A DNA stretch of 64,000 nt, taken from the NCBI RefSeq assembly GCF_026183695.1, contig NZ_JAPFRD010000006.1, positions 56,217 through 120,216 of the forward strand, in the 5' to 3' direction. The DNA comes from Alteromonas aquimaris (GTDB lineage: Bacteria > Pseudomonadota > Gammaproteobacteria > Enterobacterales > Alteromonadaceae). The position numbers and the translations under genes are program-made. The notes under the pieces are model-generated. The model was given only the letters and a program-made list of their open reading frames with translations. It was not told the origin of the DNA and did not search any database. Shown piece by piece: positions 16,496 to 27,000 of the stretch (the stretch's first letter is position 1; the number at the start of each line of letters is the position of its first letter).

Positions 16496-17029
16496 ATGTC
16501 ACGAGTAGCAAAAGCCCCGGTCGACTTGAAATCAGGTGTAGATGTATCTATCTCTGGTCAAGAAGTCACGGTAAAAGGTTCGAAAGGTACACTGACCCGC
16601 GTTTTTAATGACGCAGTTGAAGTAGTTCAGGAAGAAAACCAGTTAAAAGCATTACCTCGCGAAGGTTATGCTGATGCGTGGGCACAGGCAGGTACTGCAC
16701 GTGCGCTTCTGAATTCAATGGTTCAGGGTACATCAGAAGGTTTTGAGAAAAAGCTGCAGTTAAACGGTGTTGGTTACCGTGCGCAAGCACAAGGTGCCAA
16801 ACTGAATCTAACGCTTGGTTTCTCTCATCCTGTTGTATATGAAATGCCTGAAGGCATTACAGTAGAAACTCCTAGCCAAACTGAAATCGTCGTTAAAGGC
16901 GCCGATAAGCAGGTGGTAGGACAGGTTGCGGCGAACATTCGCGCCTATCGTCCACCAGAGCCTTATAAAGGCAAAGGTGTCCGTTACGCTGATGAACATG
17001 TACGTCGTAAAGAAGCTAAGAAAAAGTAG
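16496..17029 (+). CDS. rplF: 50S ribosomal protein L6
   Basis: A 177-residue protein of two similar alpha/beta domains near the factor-binding site. Recognised by [20 protein letters not shown], the [20 protein letters not shown] segment and the C-terminal [18 protein letters not shown] followed by a basic tail. Length equals that of the E. coli protein. A strong GGAGGAG site precedes the start. Confidence 0.97.
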   Translation: MSRVAKAPVDLKSGVDVSISGQEVTVKGSKGTLTRVFNDAVEVVQEENQLKALPREGYADAWAQAGTARALLNSMVQGTSEGFEKKLQLNGVGYRAQAQGAKLNLTLGFSHPVVYEMPEGITVETPSQTEIVVKGADKQVVGQVAANIRAYRPPEPYKGKGVRYADEHVRRKEAKKK

Positions 17030-17041
17030 GTGGGTGATACG

Positions 17042-17395
17042 ATGGATAAGAAAACAGCTCGCATTCGTCGCGCGACTCGCGCACGAGCAAAAATACGTGA
17101 ACTGGCCGCGCATCGCCTGGTAGTGAACCGCACACCTCGCCACATCTATGCTCAGTTAATCGCACCAAACGGTTCTGAGGTGTTGGCGGCAGCTTCTACC
17201 GTTGAAGCCGATCTTAAAAAAGATCTTAAATCAACTGGTAACGCTGAAGCAGCGGCGGCAGTCGGTAAGGCAATCGCAGAACGTGCAATTGAAAAAGGCG
17301 TGAAAGACGTCGCTTTTGATCGCAGTGGGTTTAAATACCACGGTCGTGTGAAAGCATTGGCTGATGCAGCTCGCGAAGCTGGCCTTCAGTTCTAG
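17042..17395 (+). CDS. rplR: 50S ribosomal protein L18
   Basis: A 117-residue 5S rRNA-binding protein with a basic N-terminus ([20 protein letters not shown]) and the conserved [15 protein letters not shown] and [20 protein letters not shown]. The ATG at 17042 is chosen over a GTG twelve bases earlier, which touches the rplF stop codon; the ATG gives the E. coli length and has a GGTGGG ribosome site. Confidence 0.97.
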   Translation: MDKKTARIRRATRARAKIRELAAHRLVVNRTPRHIYAQLIAPNGSEVLAAASTVEADLKKDLKSTGNAEAAAAVGKAIAERAIEKGVKDVAFDRSGFKYHGRVKALADAAREAGLQF

Positions 17396-17404
17396 GAGTT
17401 TAAA

Positions 17405-17905
17405 ATGGCTAAACAAGAAGTTCAAACAGGTGAACTGTTAGAAAAATTGATTGCTGTTAACCGCGTATCTAAAGTGGTTAAAGGTGGTCGAATCTTCAGT
17501 TTCACTGCATTGACAGTAGTGGGTGATGGTAATGGCCGCGTTGGTTTTGGATACGGTAAAGCACGTGAAGTGCCTGCTGCAATCCAAAAAGCAATGGAAA
17601 AGGCACGCCGTAATATGGTGAGTGTTGACTTAAACGGTCATACATTACAACACCCAATTAAAGGTCGTCACTCTGGCTCTAAAGTTTACATGCAGCCTGC
17701 ATCTGAAGGTACTGGTATTATCGCCGGTGGTGCAATGCGTGCAGTACTTGAAGTTGCTGGTGTGCAGAACGTACTTTCAAAATGTTACGGTTCTACTAAC
17801 CCAATCAACGTGGTACGTGCAACAGTTAATGCGCTGACAGAGATGAACTCTCCAGCGACGGTTGCCGCTAAGCGTGGGTTGTCTGTAGATGAAATTTTGG
17901 GGTAA
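17405..17905 (+). CDS. rpsE: 30S ribosomal protein S5
   Basis: A 166-residue protein taking part in decoding fidelity and mRNA unwinding; known changes in its N-terminal loop give spectinomycin resistance. The loop [20 protein letters not shown] is of the normal sensitive type by eye. The dsRBD-like core ([19 protein letters not shown]) and the C-terminal [16 protein letters not shown] are intact. It follows rplR after 9 nt behind a TAGGAG site. Confidence 0.97.
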   Translation: MAKQEVQTGELLEKLIAVNRVSKVVKGGRIFSFTALTVVGDGNGRVGFGYGKAREVPAAIQKAMEKARRNMVSVDLNGHTLQHPIKGRHSGSKVYMQPASEGTGIIAGGAMRAVLEVAGVQNVLSKCYGSTNPINVVRATVNALTEMNSPATVAAKRGLSVDEILG

Positions 17906-17911
17906 TCAGAC

Positions 17912-18091
17912 ATGGCAACGATTAAAGTAAAGCAAACGAAAAGTGCGATTGGCCGCTTGCCAAAGCACAAAGCGACGCTTAAGGGCTTAGGCCTGCGTAA
18001 AATCAACCATGTCCGTGAACTGGAAGATACTCCAAGTGTCCGTGGCATGATCAACCGTGTAAATTACATGGTTGAAATTGTGGAGGAGTAA
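17912..18091 (+). CDS. rpmD: 50S ribosomal protein L30
   Basis: A 59-residue protein found by reading the gap between rpsE and rplO: ATG at 17912, stop TAA at 18089-18091. The product begins [16 protein letters not shown] and contains the family segment [20 protein letters not shown]. Length equals E. coli L30. The gaps are 6 nt to rpsE and 3 nt to rplO, whose GGAGGAG ribosome site lies inside the rpmD end. Confidence 0.97.
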   Translation: MATIKVKQTKSAIGRLPKHKATLKGLGLRKINHVRELEDTPSVRGMINRVNYMVEIVEE

Positions 18092-18094
18092 GAC

Positions 18095-18529
18095 ATGCGT
18101 TTAAACACGATTTCTCCTGCACCAGGAGCAAAGCAATCTGGTAAGCGTGTTGGCCGTGGTATCGGTTCTGGGCTTGGCAAGACTGGTGGCCGTGGTCACA
18201 AAGGTCAAAAGAGCCGTTCTGGTGGAACGGTTAAGCCAGGCTTTGAAGGCGGTCAAATGCCAATTCAACGCCGTCTACCTAAGTTTGGTTTCACTTCGCG
18301 CGTAAGCATGGTAACTGACCAAGTTACTTTGACTGAAATCGCGAAAGTTGAAGGTGATGTAGTTTCTCTTGAAACTTTGAAAGCTGCTGGTCTTGTTAAG
18401 AAAGAAATGCAGTTCGTTAAAGTTGTTAAGAGTGGCGAATTGTCACGTAAGGTAACGGTTAACGGGTTGAAGGTTACTAAAGGCGCGCGTGAAGCAATTG
18501 AAGCTGCCGGCGGTAAAGTAGAGGAATAA
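18095..18529 (+). CDS. rplO: 50S ribosomal protein L15
   Basis: A 144-residue protein with the long glycine- and basic-rich N-terminal arm ([20 protein letters not shown], about residues 17-36) that threads into 23S rRNA, then [17 protein letters not shown] and a globular C-terminal half ending in [14 protein letters not shown]. Length equals E. coli L15. It starts 3 nt after rpmD. Confidence 0.97.
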   Translation: MRLNTISPAPGAKQSGKRVGRGIGSGLGKTGGRGHKGQKSRSGGTVKPGFEGGQMPIQRRLPKFGFTSRVSMVTDQVTLTEIAKVEGDVVSLETLKAAGLVKKEMQFVKVVKSGELSRKVTVNGLKVTKGAREAIEAAGGKVEE

Positions 18530-18534
18530 GCTAG

Positions 18535-19854
18535 ATGGCTAAACCAGGATTGGATTCAGGCGCGAAAAGCGGCTTAAGTGAGCTTAAGGCAAGATTGTTG
18601 TTCGTCTTTGGCGCAATCGTAGTATTCCGGTTAGGTTCGTATGTACCTATTCCTGGTATTGACCCTGCGGTTTTAGCTGACTTATTCGAACAGCAAAAAG
18701 GCACCATCGTTGAAATGTTCAACATGTTCTCCGGTGGCGCCCTTGAGCGTGCATCCGTTCTGGCTTTGGGCATTATGCCATACATTACTGCATCCATTAT
18801 TATGCAGTTGCTCTCGGTGGTTCACCCACCGATGATGGAGCTTAAAAAAGAAGGCGAAGCAGGTCGTCGCAAAATCAATCAGTACACACGTTACTTAACG
18901 TTAGTGCTGGCGACGTTTCAGTCGATTGGTATTGCGACCGGTCTGCCCAACCTGATTAGTGGATTGGTGATAAGTCCGGGCTTCGGATTCTACTTTACAG
19001 CGGTGGTGAGCTTAGTCACAGGGACAATGTTCCTTATGTGGTTAGGTGAGCAAATTACCGAAAGAGGTATTGGTAACGGTATCTCGATATTGATATTTGC
19101 TGGTATTGTTGCCGGTCTGCCAACAGCGATAGGTCAGACTGCGGAACAAGCAAGGCAAGGTGATATCAACATGTTGTTCCTGCTATTAATTGGAGCAATA
19201 GTACTGGGCTTAACTTACTTAGTTGTGTTTGTTGAACGCGCACAACGTCGTATTGTGGTAAACTACGCAAAACGTCAGCAAGGCCGAAAGGTTTTTGCAG
19301 CGCAAAGCACGCATTTACCCTTAAAAGTGAATATGGCCGGTGTGATACCACCGATCTTTGCATCTAGTATCATTTTGTTCCCTGGCACGATTGCGGGCTG
19401 GTTTGGAACCAATGAATCTACAGCATGGTTGCAGGATGTAGCATTAATGCTTTCTCCTGGTCAGCCGTTATATGTGATGTTGTATGCAGCAGCGATTATT
19501 TTCTTCTGCTTCTTCTACACGGCGTTGGTTTTCAACCCGCGTGAAACAGCAGATAACCTGAAAAAATCGGGCGCGTTTATCCCGGGCATCCGCCCAGGTG
19601 AACAGACATCACGTTATATTGATAAAGTAATGACTCGTCTGACTTTGGCTGGCGCACTGTACATAACCTTTATTTGTTTAGTGCCTGAATTTATGTTGAT
19701 TGCCTGGAATGTACCGTTTTACTTCGGTGGAACGTCACTTCTAATTATAGTGGTAGTCATCATGGACTTTATGGCACAGGTGCAGACACATTTGATGTCT
19801 ACTCAATATGAGTCTGTTCTGAAGAAAGCTAATCTTAAAGGCTACGGCCGCTAA
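18535..19854 (+). CDS. secY: preprotein translocase subunit SecY
   Basis: The 439-residue pore subunit of the Sec translocon in the inner membrane, normally with ten transmembrane helices, which the hydrophobic pattern supports. Visible family segments are [14 protein letters not shown] (plug region follows), [41 protein letters not shown] and the cytosolic loop with [15 protein letters not shown] and the C5 loop [15 protein letters not shown]. Close to the E. coli length (443). It follows rplO after 5 nt with a GAGGAAT ribosome site, the classic spc order. Confidence 0.97.
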   Translation: MAKPGLDSGAKSGLSELKARLLFVFGAIVVFRLGSYVPIPGIDPAVLADLFEQQKGTIVEMFNMFSGGALERASVLALGIMPYITASIIMQLLSVVHPPMMELKKEGEAGRRKINQYTRYLTLVLATFQSIGIATGLPNLISGLVISPGFGFYFTAVVSLVTGTMFLMWLGEQITERGIGNGISILIFAGIVAGLPTAIGQTAEQARQGDINMLFLLLIGAIVLGLTYLVVFVERAQRRIVVNYAKRQQGRKVFAAQSTHLPLKVNMAGVIPPIFASSIILFPGTIAGWFGTNESTAWLQDVALMLSPGQPLYVMLYAAAIIFFCFFYTALVFNPRETADNLKKSGAFIPGIRPGEQTSRYIDKVMTRLTLAGALYITFICLVPEFMLIAWNVPFYFGGTSLLIIVVVIMDFMAQVQTHLMSTQYESVLKKANLKGYGR

Positions 19855-19879
19855 GATTGGTTCACTACGGAGTGATGTA

Positions 19880-19993
19880 ATGAAAGTTCGTGCATCAGTT
19901 AAGAAAATTTGCCGTAACTGTAAAGTCATTAAGCGCAACGGTGTTGTGCGTGTGATTTGCGTTGAGCCTAAGCATAAGCAAAGGCAAGGCTAA
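19880..19993 (+). CDS. rpmJ: 50S ribosomal protein L36
   Basis: A 37-residue protein found by reading downstream of secY: ATG at 19880, stop TAA at 19991-19993. The product starts [20 protein letters not shown] and keeps the zinc-ribbon residues (Cys11, Cys14, Cys27, His32), so it is the zinc-binding type. CGGAG lies 9 nt upstream. It is the last gene of the spc operon. Confidence 0.96.
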   Translation: MKVRASVKKICRNCKVIKRNGVVRVICVEPKHKQRQG

Positions 19994-20023
19994 TTTACGC
20001 GGTGAGTAATCACTGAATAGTGT

Positions 20024-20051
20024 AAGCAGAACCTGACACAGGGTTCTGCTT
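20024..20051 (+). terminator. hairpin between the spc and alpha operons
   Basis: GCAGAACC (20026-20033) pairs with GGTTCTGC (20042-20049), extended by two A-T pairs, 31 nt after rpmJ. Only three T follow, so it may be a partial terminator allowing read-through into the alpha operon. Confidence 0.5.
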
Positions 20052-20087
20052 TGCCTGTTACAGTATTATGAACCTTAATTTGCATTT

Positions 20088-20158
20088 TGTTCGACGGGTA
20101 AGTATCCTATCGGGCTTTTTAGGTCGTCGACAATTAAATTAGAGGAGTGCTGTTAATG
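20088..20158 (+). promoter_or_regulatory. alpha-operon leader, S4-binding pseudoknot (Alpha_RBS type)
   Basis: In E. coli protein S4 binds a pseudoknot around the rpsM start and represses the operon. The same plan is visible: outer stem TCGACG (20091-20096) with CGTCGA (20125-20130), inner CCTA (20106-20109) with TAGG (20120-20123), the shared string AGTATCCT and GGGCTTTT, then the GAGGAGTGC ribosome site shared with E. coli. Confidence 0.7.
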
Positions 20159-20512
20159 GCCCGTATCGCTGGCATTAACATTCCTGAACACAAGCATGCT
20201 GTGATTGCTATCCAAGCAATCTTCGGTATCGGCCCAACTCGCGCTAAAGCGATTTGTGCTAATGCTGGTGTTGCAGAATCTACAAAAATCAAAGAGCTTG
20301 ACGAAGCAACTGTAGAGAAGCTTCGTGAAGAAGTGGCAAAGTTCACTGTTGAAGGTGATCTTCGTCGTGAAGTATCAATGAGCATCAAACGTTTGATGGA
20401 CCTGGGTTGCTTCCGTGGTATTCGCCACCGTCGTAGCTTGCCTCTACGTGGTCAGCGTACTAAAACAAATGCGCGTACCCGTAAAGGTCCTCGTAAGCCA
20501 ATTAAGAAGTAA
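20156..20512 (+). CDS. rpsM: 30S ribosomal protein S13
   Basis: A 118-residue head protein of the small subunit, the first gene of the alpha operon. The ATG at 20156 is preferred over upstream in-frame codons because it sits 8 nt after AGAGGAGTG and gives [20 protein letters not shown] with the E. coli length. Conserved [10 protein letters not shown] and the basic tail [18 protein letters not shown] are present. Its start lies inside the probable S4-binding leader. Confidence 0.97.
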   Translation: MARIAGINIPEHKHAVIAIQAIFGIGPTRAKAICANAGVAESTKIKELDEATVEKLREEVAKFTVEGDLRREVSMSIKRLMDLGCFRGIRHRRSLPLRGQRTKTNARTRKGPRKPIKK

Positions 20513-20527
20513 GCGGGGGATTTAGTT

Positions 20528-20920
20528 ATGGCAAAAGCACCAGCTCGTAGTACGCGTAAGCGCGCTAAACGTCAGGTTGCAGACGGTATGGCTCATATCC
20601 ATGCGTCTTTCAATAACACAATTGTGACTATCACAGATCGTCAAGGCAATGCATTAGCATGGGCAACATCTGGTGGTTCTGGTTTCCGTGGTTCACGTAA
20701 ATCTACCCCATTCGCTGCACAGGTTGCTGCTGAGCGTGCAGGTATTGCTGCACAGGATTACGGTCTGAAAAACCTAGAAGTGTTCGTTAAAGGTCCAGGT
20801 CCAGGCCGTGAGTCTGCGATCCGTGCGCTTAACGCCACTGGGTATAAGATCACAAACATTACCGATGTGACGCCTATCCCTCACAACGGTTGTCGTCCAC
20901 CGAAAAAACGTCGCGTTTAA
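20528..20920 (+). CDS. rpsK: 30S ribosomal protein S11
   Basis: A 130-residue platform protein of the small subunit. It shows the family blocks [39 protein letters not shown] and the C-terminal [20 protein letters not shown]. One residue longer than E. coli S11. It follows rpsM after 15 nt, behind GGGGGAT. Confidence 0.97.
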   Translation: MAKAPARSTRKRAKRQVADGMAHIHASFNNTIVTITDRQGNALAWATSGGSGFRGSRKSTPFAAQVAAERAGIAAQDYGLKNLEVFVKGPGPGRESAIRALNATGYKITNITDVTPIPHNGCRPPKKRRV

Positions 20921-20944
20921 TCGACGGACAGTTGGAGAAAGATC

Positions 20945-21565
20945 ATGGCAAGATATTTGGGTCCTAAACTCAAACTAAGCCGTCGCGAAGGTACAGACTT
21001 GTTCCTTAAAAGCGGCGTTCGCGCAATCGATTCTAAGTGTAAGATCGATACAGCGCCTGGTCAGCACGGTGCCCGTCGTGGCCGTTTGTCTGATTACGGC
21101 GTGCAGTTGCGCGAAAAGCAAAAAGTACGTCGTATGTATGGCGTATTAGAAAAGCAATTCCGTAACTACTATAAAGAAGCTGCGCGTTTGAAGGGCAATA
21201 CAGGTGAAAACCTATTGCAACTTCTTGAACAGCGTCTTGATAACGTAGTTTATCGCATGGGATTCGCCAGCACACGTGCTGAAGCACGTCAGTTGGTAAG
21301 CCACAAAGCAATCATGGTAAATGGTCGCGTTGTGAACATTCCATCGTTTAACGTTTCTGCCGAAGACGTGGTTTCTGTTCGTGAGAAAGCTAAAAAGCAA
21401 TCGCGTATTAACGCGGCTTTAGAATTGGCTGACCAACGTGAGAAGCCAACCTGGATTGAAGTAGACAACAGCAAACTTGAAGGCACGTTCAAACGTGTTC
21501 CTGAGAGAGAAGACTTGTCTGCGGATATTAACGAACAGTTGATCGTCGAACTTTACTCTAAGTAA
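20945..21565 (+). CDS. rpsD: 30S ribosomal protein S4
   Basis: A 206-residue primary assembly protein and, in E. coli, the translational repressor of the alpha operon through its leader. The start is [20 protein letters not shown]; the S4 RNA-binding domain lies at about residues 96-155 ([20 protein letters not shown]). Length equals E. coli S4 and a TTGGAGAAAG site precedes it. The matching leader RNA is visible upstream of rpsM, so the feedback loop is probably conserved. Confidence 0.97.
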   Translation: MARYLGPKLKLSRREGTDLFLKSGVRAIDSKCKIDTAPGQHGARRGRLSDYGVQLREKQKVRRMYGVLEKQFRNYYKEAARLKGNTGENLLQLLEQRLDNVVYRMGFASTRAEARQLVSHKAIMVNGRVVNIPSFNVSAEDVVSVREKAKKQSRINAALELADQREKPTWIEVDNSKLEGTFKRVPEREDLSADINEQLIVELYSK

Positions 21566-21587
21566 AGCTAACTAAAGAGGAAGCATT

Positions 21588-22574
21588 GTGGGTTCTGTGA
21601 CTGAATTCCTAAAACCGAGATTAGTTGAGATCGAAAACGTTTCTCCTACTCGTGCCAAAGTAACTTTGGAACCACTAGAGCGAGGTTTCGGCCATACTCT
21701 AGGTAACGCACTTCGTCGTATTTTATTGTCATCTATGCCTGGTTGCGCAGTGACAGAAGTTGAAATTGACGGCGTATTACACGAGTACAGCACCAAAGAA
21801 GGTGTGCAGGAAGACGTAATTGAAATTCTGCTTAATCTGAAAGGTTTAGCGGTTCGCCTTGAAGGTAAAAACGAGGCTACCCTTACACTAGTGAAGTCTG
21901 GCGCTGGCCCTGTTGTTGCTGGTGATATTCAGCACGACGGTGATGTAGAAATCGTAAACCCTGAGCATTTGATTTGTACACTTACTGGTGAAACTGAAAT
22001 CAGTATGCGTATTAAAATTGAGATGGGTCGTGGCTATGTGCCAGCGTCTACGCGCCGTTCCTCTGAAGAAGATGATCGTCCGATTGGTCGTTTATTAGTT
22101 GACGCATCTTACAGCCCAGTAGAACGTATAGCATACACTGTTGAGTCTGCTCGTGTTGAACAACGCACTGACTTAGACAAGCTAATCATCGATATGGAAA
22201 CTAACGGCACCTTGGATCCTGAAGAAGCGATCCGCCGCTCAGCGACAATTCTTGCTGAGCAGCTTGATGCCTTTGTTGATTTACGTGACGTTTCTGAACC
22301 AGTTCAGAAAGAAGAGAAACCGGAATTCGATCCGATTCTACTGCGTCCGGTTGATGATTTAGAGCTGACTGTACGTTCTGCTAACTGTCTGAAAGCTGAA
22401 GCTATCCAGTACATTGGTGACCTGGTACAGCGTACTGAGGTTGAGCTATTAAAAACGCCAAACCTTGGTAAGAAATCGCTAACTGAAATCAAAGACGTGT
22501 TAGCTTCACGTGGACTGTCTCTAGGCATGCGCCTTGAAAACTGGCCACCTGAAAGCATCGCTGAGAAAGATTAA
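21588..22574 (+). CDS. rpoA: DNA-directed RNA polymerase alpha subunit
   Basis: A 328-residue subunit: an N-terminal dimerisation domain (about 1-230, [40 protein letters not shown]) joined by an acidic linker ([14 protein letters not shown] region, about 235-250) to the C-terminal domain (about 250-328) that touches UP elements and activators ([38 protein letters not shown]). It starts with GTG at 21588, supported by AGAGGAAG 7 nt upstream. Length is one residue short of E. coli RpoA. It is co-transcribed between rpsD and rplQ. Confidence 0.97.
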   Translation: MGSVTEFLKPRLVEIENVSPTRAKVTLEPLERGFGHTLGNALRRILLSSMPGCAVTEVEIDGVLHEYSTKEGVQEDVIEILLNLKGLAVRLEGKNEATLTLVKSGAGPVVAGDIQHDGDVEIVNPEHLICTLTGETEISMRIKIEMGRGYVPASTRRSSEEDDRPIGRLLVDASYSPVERIAYTVESARVEQRTDLDKLIIDMETNGTLDPEEAIRRSATILAEQLDAFVDLRDVSEPVQKEEKPEFDPILLRPVDDLELTVRSANCLKAEAIQYIGDLVQRTEVELLKTPNLGKKSLTEIKDVLASRGLSLGMRLENWPPESIAEKD

Positions 22575-22616
22575 TCAGGTTTTTCACAAAACTGATTTGT
22601 AAAGAAGGATAAAACT

Positions 22617-23015
22617 ATGCGCCATCGTAAGAGTGGTCGTCAGTTGAATCGCAACAGCAGCCATCGTCAAGCTATGTTTAAAAACATGGCCGGCTCTTTG
22701 GTCAAGCACGAAGTGATCAAAACGACGTTACCCAAAGCTAAAGAATTACGTCGCGTAATCGAGCCTCTAATCACATTGGCTAAACAAGACAGCGTTGCAA
22801 ACCGCCGTCTTGCTATGGCACGCACAGGTGATAAAGAGGTTGTAGGTAAACTATTTAACGAACTAGGTCCTCGCTACGAGGCCCGCCCAGGCGGTTACAC
22901 TCGCATTCTTAAATGCGGTTTCCGTGCAGGCGACAATGCCCCTATGGCATTCGTTGAACTAGTAGACCGCCCTGAAGTTGAAGCTGCTGAAGAAGTTGCA
23001 GATACGGAAGAGTAA
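22617..23015 (+). CDS. rplQ: 50S ribosomal protein L17
   Basis: A 132-residue protein that lines the polypeptide exit tunnel; last gene of the alpha operon. The opening [20 protein letters not shown] and the segments [20 protein letters not shown] and [20 protein letters not shown] match the family. It is five residues longer than E. coli L17 because of an acidic tail ([11 protein letters not shown]). A perfect terminator follows. Confidence 0.97.
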   Translation: MRHRKSGRQLNRNSSHRQAMFKNMAGSLVKHEVIKTTLPKAKELRRVIEPLITLAKQDSVANRRLAMARTGDKEVVGKLFNELGPRYEARPGGYTRILKCGFRAGDNAPMAFVELVDRPEVEAAEEVADTEE

Positions 23016-23060
23016 TTAGAACTTCATTGATTCGGTTTATACTGAATTTAAAATAAAAAA

Positions 23061-23085
23061 CCCAGTTTAAACTGGGTTTTTTTTT
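23061..23085 (+). terminator. rho-independent terminator of the alpha operon
   Basis: The palindrome CCCAGTTTAAACTGGG (23061-23076) is followed by nine T, with complementary A residues before the stem so it may work in both directions. It is 45 nt after the rplQ stop and marks the end of the ribosomal block. Confidence 0.92.
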
Positions 23086-23447
23086 GTGAGAGATTTAATT
23101 TGATATAAAACCGTCTACTAGCTAAAACTTAAAATTTTTCTAACTACCTAAACAATTATTTATAAGTTCCTAATGAAGGAAATTTCCAAACATTGATGAT
23201 GCTAGACATTTTGCAAAATTAAAAAAAATTCGTTTCCTTATATACATTACAGTATGTTTAGCCACGTAAATATTACCCAAAACCTCATAAAATTGCTAAA
23301 ATGAAACATTCCAACTTCTGAATTTCTTTGTGTAGAAAGCTGAATAATGATTATTTTATGCGATCATTAGCTTGTTAGAGCTATATCATAAGTTAGCTGT
23401 ATTTGGTTCAAACAAATATTTTTTTAAAAAAGTTTATAGGTAGGGCT
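23086..23447. other. AT-rich gap before the glycan locus
   Basis: No gene was seen. Base composition falls sharply in A+T-rich direction compared with the ribosomal operons. Short inverted repeats occur, such as ATGAT/ATCAT and TAGCT/AGCTA between about 23345 and 23385, and they may belong to the promoter of the glycan genes. I found no ops/JUMPstart motif and no convincing -35/-10 pair. Confidence 0.4.
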
Positions 23448-24053
23448 ATGTCGAGACGTTTTGAAGGCAGTGCTGAAAATGAATTAAACATTAATAATCG
23501 TGATTTGTTAGTGCATCAGTTAGAGCAAACCCAGGATCAACTTGAATATTATTTTATCAAGTGTAACGAGGTTTCTAAATCTTACGAACTAGCTTCTGAC
23601 ACAATTACAGCATTTAGAAAGAAAAATAAGGGATTGGAAGCACGTTATTCAGAATTAGTTATTGACTTTAACTGGATTCAATACTGGAAAGCCGTATATC
23701 TTAACAACACTAAAAAAAGTTTAACTAAGCTTATCTATCATAGGATTAAATATCTTCTTAAAAAAGATGAAACTTGTCAATCGCCTGATGAAGAGCTTTT
23801 AACACTACTAAATTCAGATCTTTTCAATTCACATTGGTATTTAAAAGAGTATCCGGATTTAGCCGAGCAAAAGGTCGAGCCAGCTTCTCACTTCTTAAAT
23901 TTTGGTTTCAAAGAACTGCGGAATCCAAGTAAAAAATTTTGCACACACAAGTATCTAGAGAAATATCCAGATGTTAAAGAATCAAACTTAAATCCTTTAG
24001 TTCATTATATTCATTATGGAAGAGAAGAAGGTAGAAGAAGATTTTCGGTCTAG
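23448..24053 (+). CDS. small glycan-locus protein with two WYL/PDV repeats
   Basis: A 201-residue soluble protein of unknown activity. Residues about 15-70 are Gln/Glu/Lys-rich and probably a coiled coil. The C-terminal third holds two copies of a short repeat: FNSHWYLKEYPDLAE with HFLNFGFKE (about 124-155), then YLEKYPDVKE with NPLVHYIHYGREEGRR (about 166-198). The repeat also occurs in the proteins encoded at 36975 and 44571, in the last case beside glycosyltransferase domains, so it probably docks enzymes or substrate (inference). The ATG at 23448, with AGGTAGGG before it, is preferred over a TTG 45 nt upstream. It starts the AT-rich part of the locus, 27 nt before a giant transferase gene. 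Confidence 0.7.
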   Translation: MSRRFEGSAENELNINNRDLLVHQLEQTQDQLEYYFIKCNEVSKSYELASDTITAFRKKNKGLEARYSELVIDFNWIQYWKAVYLNNTKKSLTKLIYHRIKYLLKKDETCQSPDEELLTLLNSDLFNSHWYLKEYPDLAEQKVEPASHFLNFGFKELRNPSKKFCTHKYLEKYPDVKESNLNPLVHYIHYGREEGRRRFSV

Positions 24054-24080
24054 GTAATTAAACTATATTATTGGTTTTGT

Positions 24081-27000
24081 ATGACATATTTAAAAAGTAT
24101 TAGAAAAAGCCATGAGGCAAACCGACATGAGGAAACAGTTCTTCTCTCTCAAGAAGCAATCAATAAACATCCTGGATTCATACTATATTATGAATTTTTA
24201 TCGACCGCGCTAATCAAGCTGAATAGATTTGAAGACGCTCTTGATTGTATATCTCGCGGATTATTAATTGATTCCAGTAATTCGACATTAAAAGCACTAA
24301 AGACAGCCTCAGCAGAATATAGTTCTAAAAACCTTAATGTATGTGGCCAGGTAGAACGATTACCAATAACTAAGTTACCTAGAACATTAGAACTTGGAAA
24401 AAGAATTTCAAATTACCGGAGTGAAACTGAGTGTACCTGTCAAGACACGCCGCTAGTTACCGTTGTCACAGCTGTTTTTAATAATGATAAAACGCTAGAA
24501 CGTTGTATACAATCTATCAGTTTGCAATCCTATCCCAATATTGAACATATAGTAATTGATGGCGGAAGCAATGATAAAACGACTGACATCCTCTTAAAAA
24601 ATAAAGATAATCTTGAATATGTTGTGTCTGAACCTGACGCAGGGATATATGATGCCATGAACAAAGGTATCTCGGTCGCTAAAGGTTCGTTTGTTTGTTT
24701 ACTGAACTCAGATGATACGTACGAACATGACTTTATAAGTAATTTAGTTCAGACAAGTAAGTCTTGTGATGCAGACGTAATATATAGCGACTTTAAAATT
24801 GATGGGAAACTAACACGATCAGTTGAAGAGTTTGGTGCTGGAATTTACTTCGGAAATCTTAACGCAAATCACGCTACCTTTTTGGTTAAAAAAGAGGTTT
24901 ACAATAAAGTAGGGCTGTATAAAACATCTTACAATATTATCTCAGACATTGTCTGGATAAAAGACGCGCTGGAGCTAGGCATAAAATTTACAAAAGCCAA
25001 TTGTGAAGGTTTTAATTTTTATACTGGAGGAGCATCAAGTGGTAACGATTCCCACCGGAAAGAAAGAATATTTAGCGAAATAGCAAGGCTTTATCAATCA
25101 ACATTCAGATTTCTTTCATCTAAAGAGTGTATTTCAATCTATACATTTAGATTCGCTCCAAAAAATGCAGAGACCCTACTTACGTTAATTCAGAAGCATG
25201 GTGAGAATCAGAGTTTTATAAATTGTTTAGCTGCATATGTAAGTGATTGTCTAACTTATCGAGATAATTTCAAACTTGCATCCGCAGCCTCCTCTTCCGA
25301 TTTCGTACCATTAGTTAAACTAACGAAAACATTAGGCTTGGATGTAAGCCTTATTCGCATTGATACCGCTATGGGATGTTTTTCTGAAATACTTAACCAA
25401 ATTAAAAAGGTTTGTCATCCACTGTTGGAAACTAAGAATGACGCTGACACAAAAGTTATTCTTCATTATGCATTTCAATTTTCTACACCTTCAGAAACGT
25501 TCATATATGACTTTATTAATCGATTTAACGATGGCAATAAATATAAGTCCGTATTTTTATGCGATAAACGAGTGTTAGCCGATGAACGACCTTTCGAAAA
25601 CCTTGTTCAAATAGATTGGGGTGTACTGAATGAGAATATTAGAAATGAACTTTATGTGTATCTGTTTAAATTATTAAATCCAGATTTGATTGTGGCGCAT
25701 TTCGCTCTTAATGATTGGAAACTATCGCAAAGGCTCACAAACCTTAAGTTAAAACTTCCAACGATTGCGATGACACATGGTATAGATGTTTTTACGTTAT
25801 CTGAGAAACCCGAATATAAATCATATCTTCTCGAAAAATTTTCGGAGAAGACCAAACATAGACTGACAACAGTTTCTAAATTCCTAAGACAAAAGTTACT
25901 TGGGCATGGAGTACCGTTAAATAAGGTCGACTTAATCCATAATTGTCCGAATCCTAATTTTTACGAAAATAGAAAAATCAAAGTAGACGCATTCACTAAT
26001 AAAACTGTTAAGATCTTATCAATAGGTCGCTGTATTGATTGGAAAGGCCACGATGACTTAATAAAGGCTGTTTCTAAGCTTAAAAAAACCACTGATTACA
26101 ATTTTTCAATTACTATTGTCTATGGTGGCCAGACAAATAACCTAAACGAATTAAATGATTTAAGAGAGAAGTTGGATGTAACGAAAAATTTTAATTTTAT
26201 TGAATTCGTTGATTTCGCTCAACAGCCAGAATTTCACCATAAATTCGATATTTACGTGCAAGCTAGTAAAGAAAGTAATGATGATGAGCCTAGAACTGAA
26301 ACGTTTGGGGTGGCCGCGCTTGAAGCTATTTATTCCGGATTGCCAACGGTCCTCACTAAAGTAGGAGGTCTCGCTGAATTTGACCAAATCTCCCATCCAT
26401 TGTTACAGTTCGCGGAGCCAAACAATCCTTCTGACCTGGCGACTAAGCTTCTCAAACTTATAGAAAACATGTCAGAAAGTTGTGACAATTCGCGATTGGC
26501 TCAATTCCTGTTTGAGAAATACTCATTTGAAAAGCAAAGAGCTTTATTTGCCGACACGGTGAGTAAAGTTCTTGCTAAAGATCTACGCGTAGCCTTGCTG
26601 ACCTCTAATACTACTCAGGGAGCAGGATATGCAGCTTATAGGGTACATAAGAGTTTACAGAAACATAGCTTGATTAATTCCACATTGCTAACACCAGAAA
26701 AGACACACGCTGGGGCAATAGGAGTTCGCTGGATAAGACACCCCAAAAGTAAACGTGGTGATTGGCGCTTTTTCCAACAGCCAGATAACAGCCTGCCTGG
26801 TATGACAATCTTTACATACAATGAACAACATTTAGATAATCAGACCTTATATAGTATGGTTGCTTCATCAGACGTTATTAATCTTCACTGGACCGCGCGG
26901 TTTCTAAGCGTCGAAAATATTGCATTTCTTTCGTGGTTGAATAAACCTCTCGTCATCACTATTCGAGACATGTATCACTTGAGTGGCGGTTGTCATTTTT